From NCBI GenBank assembly GCA_937935205.1, contig CALGXU010000280.1:1-5298 (forward strand): a stretch of DNA of 5,298 nucleotides, read 5' to 3'. The notes under the pieces were generated by a model. That model did not search any database. It was given only the letters and a program-made list of their open reading frames with translations, and had not been told where the DNA came from. Position numbers and translations under genes: made by a program. The DNA comes from an uncultured Rothia sp. Its GTDB lineage: Bacteria > Actinomycetota > Actinomycetes > Actinomycetales > Micrococcaceae. This document shows, piece after piece, positions 1-4,508 of the stretch (its first letter is position 1; the number at the start of each line of letters is the position of its first letter).

Positions 1-158
1 AGTACGCCCGAAGCTTCCTCAAGCCCATGATTGAGCGAATCAAGCACATCCTGATTATTCGCGATATCTACCTGGGTCTGCTCACCATGCCCAAAAACGA
101 AGTGCTCATACCCCTCGAAGAGGAGAAGAACACCGAAAAAGAGGCTGACACAGCATAA
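1..158 (+). CDS. 3' end of an unrecognised protein (51 C-terminal residues)
   Basis: Reading from base 3, an open frame gives 51 residues up to the TAA at 156-158; the 5' end lies outside the window. The visible part has a basic and hydrophobic stretch (KPMIERIKHILIIRDIYLGL) followed by a charged Glu/Lys-rich tail ending EEEKNTEKEADTA. The other two forward frames hit stops within the first 40 bases, so this is the only frame that can be coding here. The C-rich codon choice (ATC, CTC, CTG) agrees with the neighbouring genes. I recognise no family from this fragment. The charged tail is what a cytoplasmic C-terminus often looks like, but that is inference. The gene converges on the lysE-type gene with about 40 bases between the stop codons and no clear hairpin terminator in that gap. 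Confidence 0.6.
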   Translation, partial: YARSFLKPMIERIKHILIIRDIYLGLLTMPKNEVLIPLEEEKNTEKEADTA

Positions 159-166
159 TGAGCCAG

Positions 167-199
167 GTCAGGGCGGTAAAAGCGTCAGGGGGTAAAAGC
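167..199. repeat. Imperfect tandem direct repeat, 17 + 16 bp
   Basis: GTCAGGGCGGTAAAAGC (167-183) is followed immediately by GTCAGGGGGTAAAAGC (184-199). The copies differ only by one missing C. The second copy runs into the TAG stop of the minus-strand lysE-type gene. On the minus strand the units read GCTTTTACC..., so each contains a short T-run just after the lysE stop, but no inverted repeat precedes them. It looks like a small local duplication in the convergent intergenic spacer, with no evident function. Confidence 0.7.
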
Positions 200-831
200 T
201 AGTGGGTCGACAGGTTCATCGTCAGCAGGTTGAACACCAGGTACGCCATCAGAAGAGCCGTCGCGCCATCCAAAACACGCCACGCTGAAGGGCGCGCAAA
301 GAACGGACGCAACAGACGCGAGCCATACCCCAACAGCAAAAACCAGATCAGGCTACCGCAACAGCAACCCAGGTAGTACCACCAGCGGCCAGGATCGCCC
401 TGAGCATTCGCCAGCGAACCCAAAAGAATAGTCGTATCCAACCACGCCAGCGGATTCAAATAAGTTACCGCCGCCGTGGTCAGCAGAGCCACCTTCAACG
501 ACTGAGAATCACCCTCCGCATCATCGACCACGATGGAGTGCGGAGTAAACACGCGGCGGCCAGCCTCAAAACCAAACCACGCCAAGAACGCCGCACCCAC
601 ATAACGGAACACCTCAATAAACCACGGCGCCGCATCCAGCAGTGCGCCCAGACCCACAACGCCCAAGCCAATCATCAGCGCATCCGACAGAATGCAGAAA
701 ATAATAATCGGGGTAATATGCCGACCCAAAATACCCTGACGCAACACAAAAGTTCCCTGGGCACCAATAGCTGCCACCAAAGAAATCGTGGTGGTAGCAC
801 CCAGAAACAGCAGGGACAGAGAGGTGGACAT
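199..831 (-). CDS. lysE: LysE/ArgO family basic amino-acid exporter
   Basis: This 210-residue integral membrane protein of the LysE family (LysE/RhtB superfamily) is predicted to export L-lysine and/or L-arginine, relieving toxic build-up, for example during peptide uptake. The sequence shows about six hydrophobic segments (roughly 5-28, 40-62, 68-90, 115-135, 150-175, 185-205). It also has the family's N-terminal signature AIGAQGTFVLRQG (21-33), a Ser-Asp pair in the second segment (49-50) and the YLNPLAWLD motif (124-132), followed by GDPGRW and SLIWF as in Corynebacterium LysE. The length matches ArgO (about 211) and is slightly short of C. glutamicum LysE (about 233). A start at 831 (MSTSL) is preferred over an in-frame ATG at 930. 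The family's first helix begins right there, the 33 extra residues are not hydrophobic, and a weak SD (AGAAAG) lies 7 bases upstream of 831. It is divergent from the lysG-type regulator. The exact substrate (Lys, Arg or both) cannot be read from sequence. The triple Cys (156-158) is unusual. Confidence 0.9.
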   Translation of the reverse strand: MSTSLSLLFLGATTTISLVAAIGAQGTFVLRQGILGRHITPIIIFCILSDALMIGLGVVGLGALLDAAPWFIEVFRYVGAAFLAWFGFEAGRRVFTPHSIVVDDAEGDSQSLKVALLTTAAVTYLNPLAWLDTTILLGSLANAQGDPGRWWYYLGCCCGSLIWFLLLGYGSRLLRPFFARPSAWRVLDGATALLMAYLVFNLLTMNLSTH

Positions 832-933
832 CGTGAAACTTTCTATGTCGATCAAACGGGGTATGAGCCCGCGTACGTAGGGTGGGCGGGTGGTGGCTCC
901 TTCTAGTACCAGCTTGCCAAGCAAAAGCATACG

Positions 934-954
934 ACGCAGGGATAAAGCCTGCGT
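934..954 (-). promoter_or_regulatory. Stem-loop in the putative lysE leader
   Basis: A perfect 7-bp inverted repeat, ACGCAGG (934-940) and CCTGCGT (948-954), encloses a 7-base loop. It lies 100-120 bases upstream of the lysE start codon, inside the long leader expected if the promoter is near the lysG end. There is no following T-run on either strand, so it is not a convincing intrinsic terminator or attenuator. It could be a protein-binding dyad or a structured leader element. Confidence 0.35.
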
Positions 955-1004
955 TAGCTGAGGTGTGAAGCGCCAGAGACGAGAATACGGGAAAAAGGAC
1001 CCTA

Positions 1005-1034
1005 AATCTATCTAAATATTTTCACACTGCGTAA
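1005..1034 (-). promoter_or_regulatory. Candidate lysE promoter
   Basis: On the minus strand, TTACGC (1034-1029) and TAGATT (1010-1005) are separated by 18 bases. They match the sigma-70-type -35 and -10 hexamers only in part (TAGATT agrees at 4 of 6 positions). Transcription would begin near 998, leaving a leader of about 165 bases before the lysE start. The -35 overlaps the putative lysG -10 on the other strand, an arrangement common for LysR-regulated divergent pairs. It is a weak promoter by sequence, as expected if an activator is needed. Confidence 0.3.
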
Positions 1035-1044
1035 GATATTCTTA
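1032..1044 (+). promoter_or_regulatory. LysR-type T-N11-A dyad with candidate lysG -10, touching the start codon
   Basis: TAAGA-TAT-TCTTA (1032-1044) is a perfect 5+5 inverted repeat around 3 bases and fits the LysR-box rule T-N11-A. Its last base is the A of the lysG ATG. The left half contains TAAGAT (1032-1037), a 4-of-6 match to a -10 hexamer, which would place the transcript start at or next to the ATG. No Shine-Dalgarno is present upstream of 1044. The reading that fits both facts is a leaderless lysG mRNA with an overlapping autoregulatory site; this is inference. Confidence 0.4.
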
Positions 1045-1961
1045 TGACACGTTTCAGTACCGACCAGCTCACCACCTTCGCCACCGTCATCGAATACGGC
1101 ACCTTCGACGCAGCGGCAGATATCCTGCGAGTGAGCCCCTCCGCCATCTCCCAGCGCATCAAAGCCATGGAGCAGATCGCCGGAAAGGTCCTGCTACGCC
1201 GAAGCAACCCCGTCACCCCCACCGACGCCGGACAAAGCGTGCTACGCATCGCCCGACAGAGCGAATTCCTGCAGCAAGAAATGGAACGCGAACTCATGGG
1301 TGCCGGCGGCTTCCAGAGCGTCTCTGTTGCCGTCAACGCCGACTCACTCGCCACCTGGTTCCTCGACGCCGTAGGAACCCTCAGCCGCGAAGACAGCATC
1401 TTCTGCGACTTGCGACGAGAAGGCGAATTCCACTCCTCCGCCATGCTCCGATCCGGAGAAGTCATGGCAGTCATCACCTCCAAGCCCGAAAAAATCCCCG
1501 GCTGCTCCGTCGAAACCCTCGGCGTGGCACGCTACTGGTGCGTTGCCACCCCCGACTATGTACAGCGATACCTACCCGGCTGGCTCAAGCGCGTAAGTCG
1601 TGAAGAGCTCAACCGTGCTCCCGTCGTCGAATACGACCGCAAAGACTTTGTGCAGGACGTGGCGCGAGCCCTCATCGAAAAAGAGGTAGGTCTGGAGGCT
1701 GAAGAAACCTTCATCCAAAGCCCCACCATCTACATTCCCTCATCCCCGGACTATGCGCGCGCCGTCAGCTCCGGTATCGCCTGGGGCCTCATCCCCGAAG
1801 CGCAATGCGCCGAAGAGCTCGCAAACGGGCACCTCGTGAAGCTCGCCGCAACCCCCGTAGAATTTCCCCTCTACTGGCAGAGGTGGAACATTAACTCACC
1901 CGTCATGGAGACCGTAACCCGCCGCGTCCACGAAGCGGCACGAGGCGACCTGATCTACTAG
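1044..1961 (+). CDS. lysG: LysR family regulator of the LysG/ArgP type
   Basis: This 305-residue LysR-type transcriptional regulator belongs to the ArgP/LysG branch, which activates export of lysine or arginine when the amino acid accumulates. The N-terminal winged helix-turn-helix (about 5-65) reads FDAAADILRVSPSAISQRIK (21-40) followed by the linker helix. The periplasmic-binding-protein-like effector domain (about 92-300) carries the LysG/ArgP hallmarks NADSLATWF (98-106), SGIAWGLIPE (243-252) and YWQRW (277-281), and the length is normal. The ATG at 1044 puts the HTH in the right register, but no SD precedes it; a -10-like TAAGAT ends 6 bases upstream, suggesting leaderless translation. 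It is divergent from lysE, the classic arrangement for an activator controlling its exporter. Only 15 bases separate its stop from the downstream BASS transporter, so the two are probably co-transcribed. Lys versus Arg versus His specificity is not decided by the sequence. Confidence 0.92.
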   Translation: MTRFSTDQLTTFATVIEYGTFDAAADILRVSPSAISQRIKAMEQIAGKVLLRRSNPVTPTDAGQSVLRIARQSEFLQQEMERELMGAGGFQSVSVAVNADSLATWFLDAVGTLSREDSIFCDLRREGEFHSSAMLRSGEVMAVITSKPEKIPGCSVETLGVARYWCVATPDYVQRYLPGWLKRVSREELNRAPVVEYDRKDFVQDVARALIEKEVGLEAEETFIQSPTIYIPSSPDYARAVSSGIAWGLIPEAQCAEELANGHLVKLAATPVEFPLYWQRWNINSPVMETVTRRVHEAARGDLIY

Positions 1962-1968
1962 AAGAGGG
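1962..1968 (+). promoter_or_regulatory. Shine-Dalgarno deciding a GTG start at 1977
   Basis: AAGAGGG starts immediately after the lysG stop codon and ends 8 bases before GTG 1977-1979. The alternative ATG at 1986 would be 17 bases away, which is too far, so the GTG start is preferred. Confidence 0.6.
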
Positions 1969-1976
1969 CGGCTTCT

Positions 1977-2993
1977 GTGAGCTTTATGGAACGCCACCAG
2001 GTGGCTCTCTATCTCGGCTCCATGATCGTGGGAGTTGCCTGCGCGGGTTTGAGCGGATGGAGTCACGCCTCTGAACAGCTCGTGCCTTATGTGCTTAGCG
2101 TGCTACTGTGGACCAACTTCGCCCTCATGCCTCTCACCGGCATGAGGGTCGGTCAGTATAAGAGGCTCACTTGTGCGGTCGTGCTGGCGGCTACCCTTGG
2201 AACCCCGATTCTCGTTGCGCCTCTGGTCTTTCTCTTTATTCCTGAGGGTGGTCTCGTTGCTCTAGCTGCGGTGATTGTTTTGCTGGCTCCGTGCGTGGAT
2301 TATGTCGTGGTTTTTACACGTATTGCTGGAGGGGAATATCGAGGTTTGCTAGCGGCAACACCCTATCTGCTTGCCGTCCAACTTGTTTTTATTCCTGTCT
2401 GGACTAGTATATATTCCTATATAGGAATACTGGATATGAGGGTAGTGGGAGAAATATTCCCCATCCCTGCTGAAAGCTACCTTAGCCTTATGCTGCTTAT
2501 TGTGCCTCTAGTAGCCGCCTACCTCGCACAACGCTGGTCAACCCGCTCATCGCAGCGCCAACACACCTACGAACGCGTACGCAGTATGAGCGATACCGCG
2601 ATGATTCCCCTCATGTGCCTGCTCCTTGCGCTCATGTGCTCCGCCTACACCCCGGCAGTACTGAACGAACCGCAGCTCATTCCCCGACTCACCGGACTCT
2701 ACCTCACCTACGCCATCCTCGCAGGAGTCGCCGCATGGTTCCTGAGTAGAGCCATGAGCCGAACAGAACGTATCTCCGTAACCTTCAGTGCCGTCACCCG
2801 CAACGCCCTCATCATCTATCCCGTCGTAGCGCTCTGCGCACAACGCCTGGCACACAACGGGAACCCCGAAGCAAAGCTCATGGGTGCTACCGTACTCACC
2901 CAAACCCTCACCGAACTGCTCATCATGGTCGCCATGACCGCAATCTTCCGGGCAGCGTTTCAGGACAGAAAAAATACCGTAGAGGCTCCCTAA
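1977..2993 (+). CDS. BASS/ACR3-superfamily transporter (arsenic-resistance-protein-like), substrate unknown
   Basis: This 338-residue polytopic membrane protein has about ten hydrophobic segments (for example 9-27, 36-54, 66-89, 92-116, 124-148, 167-185, 207-227, 238-257, 272-290, 302-325). It resembles the bile acid:sodium symporter / ACR3 fold as found in actinobacterial proteins annotated 'arsenic resistance protein'. The most telling stretches are VLLAPCVDYVVVFTRIAGGE (101-120) and SAVTRNALIIYPVVALCAQR (271-290), followed by TVLTQTLTELL (305-315). Cys106 and Glu313 sit where ACR3 arsenite exporters carry their conserved Cys (fourth segment) and Glu (ninth segment). No arsR, arsC or other ars gene is nearby. 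The link to lysG (15-base gap, strong SD) instead suggests an amino-acid-related or other organic anion substrate. This is inference, since the superfamily also moves bile acids, pantoate and 2-keto acids. The GTG start is supported by an SD. The first half uses many T-ending codons and the second half almost none. Confidence 0.8.
   Translation: MSFMERHQVALYLGSMIVGVACAGLSGWSHASEQLVPYVLSVLLWTNFALMPLTGMRVGQYKRLTCAVVLAATLGTPILVAPLVFLFIPEGGLVALAAVIVLLAPCVDYVVVFTRIAGGEYRGLLAATPYLLAVQLVFIPVWTSIYSYIGILDMRVVGEIFPIPAESYLSLMLLIVPLVAAYLAQRWSTRSSQRQHTYERVRSMSDTAMIPLMCLLLALMCSAYTPAVLNEPQLIPRLTGLYLTYAILAGVAAWFLSRAMSRTERISVTFSAVTRNALIIYPVVALCAQRLAHNGNPEAKLMGATVLTQTLTELLIMVAMTAIFRAAFQDRKNTVEAP
2412..2429. 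repeat. Perfect 18-bp palindrome inside the BASS transporter gene
   Basis: TATTCCTATATAGGAATA equals its own reverse complement over all 18 bases. It lies in an AT-rich island (about 2400-2460) in the middle of the gene, is read in frame as Tyr-Ser-Tyr-Ile-Gly-Ile, and includes two ATA codons, which are rare in the surrounding genes. No function can be assigned. Confidence 0.85.
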
Positions 2994-3018
2994 CCTCCCC
3001 GGTACCCCCAAACACATA

Positions 3019-3054
3019 GAGAGGCGGCCACCCCACACGGGACGGCCGCCTCTC
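3019..3054. terminator. Bidirectional hairpin terminator between the BASS transporter and crgA
   Basis: GAGAGGCGGCC (3019-3029) and GGCCGCCTCTC (3044-3054) form a perfect 11-bp stem with a 14-base loop that can itself pair CCC/GGG (3032-3034 with 3039-3041). It lies 25 bases after the transporter stop and 37 bases past the crgA stop on the other strand, so it serves two convergent genes. The U-tract is poor on both sides: TATGTGTTTGG on the minus strand and none on the plus strand. This is common in high-GC actinobacteria. Confidence 0.8.
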
Positions 3055-3063
3055 CATAAGCTC

Positions 3064-3098
3064 TAACACCTAAGTCATAACGCCTAAACTCTAACGCC
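3064..3098. repeat. Three degenerate 14-bp tandem units at the crgA stop
   Basis: TAACACCTAA (3064), TAACGCCTAA (3078) and TAACGCC (3092) recur at an exact 14-base spacing; the last copy overlaps the crgA stop codon and final Arg codon. The units lie between the terminator and crgA and put in-line stop trinucleotides on both strands. This is possibly a remnant of slipped-strand duplication of the gene end; no function is evident. Confidence 0.55.
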
Positions 3099-3405
3099 AG
3101 CGAGTCATCATCAGCATGCTCACCATCATGGCGCCCACACCAATACTCACATTCCACATACCCAAATCAGGAATCGGGAACAGGCCCTGCGTAATGTAGA
3201 AAACAATAATCCACAGAATGCCCACCGCCAACAGCGAGAACATAATCACGCGGTACCACAACGGAGTCTGCTCCTTCAGCTGCGTGCCGCTCTCCATCTC
3301 ACGAGCAATCTCACGCAGACGCAGCTCGCTCGCATCCTCCACCTCAGACTTAGCAGACTTCTGAGACTTCTTCTTGGACGATGCCTTAGCCGAGTTGGTC
3401 GACAT
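3091..3405 (-). CDS. crgA: Cell division protein CrgA
   Basis: CrgA is a small actinobacterial membrane protein of the divisome; in Mycobacterium it interacts with FtsZ, FtsI and FtsQ and helps recruit wall synthesis to the septum. The 104 residues comprise a cytoplasmic Lys/Ser/Ala-rich tail (1-22), an amphipathic charged stretch (23-45), TM1 (about 53-73), a short Pro/Gly loop (FPIPDLGMWN, 76-85) and TM2 (about 84-101). It ends in the family's characteristic TRWR terminus (TMRWH in M. tuberculosis). It is slightly longer than mycobacterial CrgA (93), the excess being the basic N-terminal tail. ATG 3405 has an excellent SD, GGAGGA (3414-3409). It stands divergent from the sortase operon and convergent with the BASS transporter. 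This crgA / sortase / trpG order is conserved in actinobacteria near the origin. Confidence 0.93.
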   Translation of the reverse strand: MSTNSAKASSKKKSQKSAKSEVEDASELRLREIAREMESGTQLKEQTPLWYRVIMFSLLAVGILWIIVFYITQGLFPIPDLGMWNVSIGVGAMMVSMLMMTRWR

Positions 3406-3563
3406 ACTTCCTCCGCTTATTGTTGTATGGGTAACCTAAAAATATATGTTCACACCTATCTTTGCAGACTTACGGGATGATTTCACCTTCTCCGTGCGTT
3501 GAAAGATAAGGAACGCCACCCGGCGCCCAAGAACATACCCAACCCAAGGACAAAGGAGAACGC
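3406..3563. promoter_or_regulatory. Divergent crgA-sortase intergenic region
   Basis: These 158 non-coding bases have an AT-rich core (3420-3465). The crgA side carries its SD and an overlapping -10 candidate on the minus strand (TATATT, 3446-3441), whose -35 is poor. The sortase side carries the plus-strand promoter candidate and ends in the SD AAAGGAG (3552-3558), 5 bases before the sortase ATG. A weak inverted repeat, GCGTT (3496-3500) / AACGC (3512-3516), lies in the expected sortase leader. Confidence 0.5.
3420..3448 (+). promoter_or_regulatory. Candidate promoter for the sortase-pabA operon
   Basis: TTGTTG (3420-3425) and TATATG (3443-3448) are spaced by 17 bases, with a TTG -35 core and a 4-of-6 match to the -10. 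Transcription would start near 3455, giving a leader of about 110 bases. The -10 overlaps the minus-strand -10 candidate for crgA, so polymerase binding may be mutually exclusive. Confidence 0.4.
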
Positions 3564-4313
3564 ATGAGTCAAGGAACGGCACCCACCGCAGAGCGCCGCC
3601 CCCGCACCGTGCTGCACTGGGTCATCCAGATTACAGGCGAACTCCTTATCACCGTTGGCCTGCTGCTGCTGCTCTTCGTCGCATGGCAGCTCTGGTGGAC
3701 CAACATCGACGCCGACCGCACCCAATCCCAAGCCGTCAGCACCCTCGTCCAGGAATTCGACTCCAACCCCGCCGAACCCATCCCCGACTGGGACCCCAAC
3801 AACCCGCCCGCCGGCCTGAGTGAACCAGGCCACGGTGAAGTCTTCGGCGTCGTCTACATCCCCAAGTTCGGATCCGACTACCAGCGCCCCGCCACCCAGG
3901 GCACCAGCTCCGATGTGCTCGACTCCCTCGGACTCGGCCACTACGACGGGACGGCCATGCCCGGACAGGTCGGCAACTTCGCCCTCGCAGGCCACCGCCA
4001 AACCCGCGGTAAAGTCCTCAACGACATCGACCTGCTCATCGAAGGCGACCACATCTACGTGCGCACCAAAGACGGCTACTACACCTACACCGTCTACAGC
4101 CACGAAATCGTGCAGCCCGACCAGGTAGAAGTCATCGAACCCGTCCCCGGACAGCCCGGCGTAGCACCCACCGAGCGCCTCCTGACGCTCACCACCTGCC
4201 ACCCGCGCTACGGCGACACCGAACGATACATTGTCCACGCCCGCTTCGAATCGTGGCGGCCCGCAGTAGCCGGAGCACCCGCAGAAATTGCCGCCTCCGT
4301 CGCAAAGTCCTAA
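3564..4313 (+). CDS. Class E sortase
   Basis: This 249-residue membrane-anchored transpeptidase should cut surface proteins at an LPXTG-like signal (class E enzymes prefer LAXTG) and join them to peptidoglycan or pilins. The layout is a short cytoplasmic N-terminus (1-17), one TM anchor (about 20-45, with LLLLLLF), a Pro/Asp-rich stalk (65-90) and the sortase beta-barrel (about 93-230). The catalytic triad is visible: His144 in LAGHR, Cys212 in TLTTCHPRYG and Arg221 in ERYIVHAR. GHYDGTAMPGQVGNFALAGHR (125-145) is a hallmark of the family. The length is typical and no active-site residue is missing. ATG 3564 has SD AAAGGAG, 5 bases away. It heads an operon with the small membrane protein and pabA. 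No LPXTG substrate or pilin is in the window, so it is a housekeeping-type rather than a pilus-cluster sortase by context. Confidence 0.95.
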   Translation: MSQGTAPTAERRPRTVLHWVIQITGELLITVGLLLLLFVAWQLWWTNIDADRTQSQAVSTLVQEFDSNPAEPIPDWDPNNPPAGLSEPGHGEVFGVVYIPKFGSDYQRPATQGTSSDVLDSLGLGHYDGTAMPGQVGNFALAGHRQTRGKVLNDIDLLIEGDHIYVRTKDGYYTYTVYSHEIVQPDQVEVIEPVPGQPGVAPTERLLTLTTCHPRYGDTERYIVHARFESWRPAVAGAPAEIAASVAKS

Positions 4314-4331
4314 AGCAGAGAGGAAAAGCAG

Positions 4332-4493
4332 ATGTACGCATGGATTTTCCGTCATCTCCCCGGCCCCCTGTGGGTTCGCATCATCATCGCCATCGTGCTG
4401 ATACTCGCCGTAGTCTACCTGCTCATGGAATTCGTCTTCCCCCACTTCGCAGAGTACGGCCCCTTCAACCTGAACGTCACCATCAACCATTAG
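4332..4493 (+). CDS. Conserved small single-pass membrane protein (53 aa) between sortase and pabA
   Basis: ATG 4332 to TAG 4491-4493 encodes 53 residues: a basic, Trp-containing N-terminus (MYAWIFRHLPGPLWVR), one hydrophobic helix (about 17-36) and a short tail with FPHF and GPFNLNVT. SD GAGAGGA (4318-4324) ends 7 bases upstream. It begins 18 bases after the sortase stop and ends 15 bases before pabA, so translation is probably coupled. From memory, comparably small proteins with an N-terminal LPGP motif, one TM and a Pro/Phe/Asn-Val tail sit in this position in many actinobacteria. That makes it a real gene rather than a chance frame; its function is unknown. The positive-inside rule (Arg before the helix) suggests N-in, C-out, placing the tail on the same side as the sortase domain. 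A role as a sortase accessory is speculation. Confidence 0.8.
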   Translation: MYAWIFRHLPGPLWVRIIIAIVLILAVVYLLMEFVFPHFAEYGPFNLNVTINH

Positions 4494-4508
4494 CGCTAAG
4501 GACGTGCC

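Larger units (their letters stand above)
832..1043. promoter_or_regulatory. Divergent lysE-lysG control region
   Basis: These 212 non-coding bases separate the start codons of the divergent exporter and regulator. The lysG-proximal part (1001-1043) is distinctly AT-rich against its surroundings and holds candidate promoters facing both ways plus a LysR-type dyad. The lysE-proximal part (832-1000) is GC-richer, contains a 7-bp hairpin (934-954), and would be a long leader of the lysE transcript if lysE starts near 1000. By analogy with C. glutamicum, LysG with a basic amino acid as co-inducer should bind here and activate lysE. The assignment rests on gene order and base composition; no site was measured. 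Confidence 0.65.

Noticed and set aside
538..906. 122-residue plus-strand frame opposite lysE
   Set aside because: It is antisense to a clear LysE-family protein, with low-complexity Gln/Asn/Arg/His composition and no recognisable domain.
848..915. T-box or other riboswitch suggested by GGGTGG and nearby small inverted repeats
   Set aside because: The GGGTGG run is on the strand opposite the lysE transcript, the T-box core sequence is not present, and stems are only 4 bp.
831..930. 33-residue N-terminal extension of the LysE protein from an ATG at 930
   Set aside because: The extension is not membrane-like, has no SD, and precedes the point where the family's first helix normally starts. 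It is kept only as an alternative.
1022..1483. 153-residue minus-strand frame over the 5' part of lysG
   Set aside because: It lies opposite the conserved HTH of lysG, with Ser/Arg-rich shadow composition and no SD or family.
1977..2993. Arsenite exporter as a firm function
   Set aside because: The ACR3-like Cys and Glu are present, but there is no ars gene nearby and the linkage is to lysG. The family is accepted and the substrate left open.
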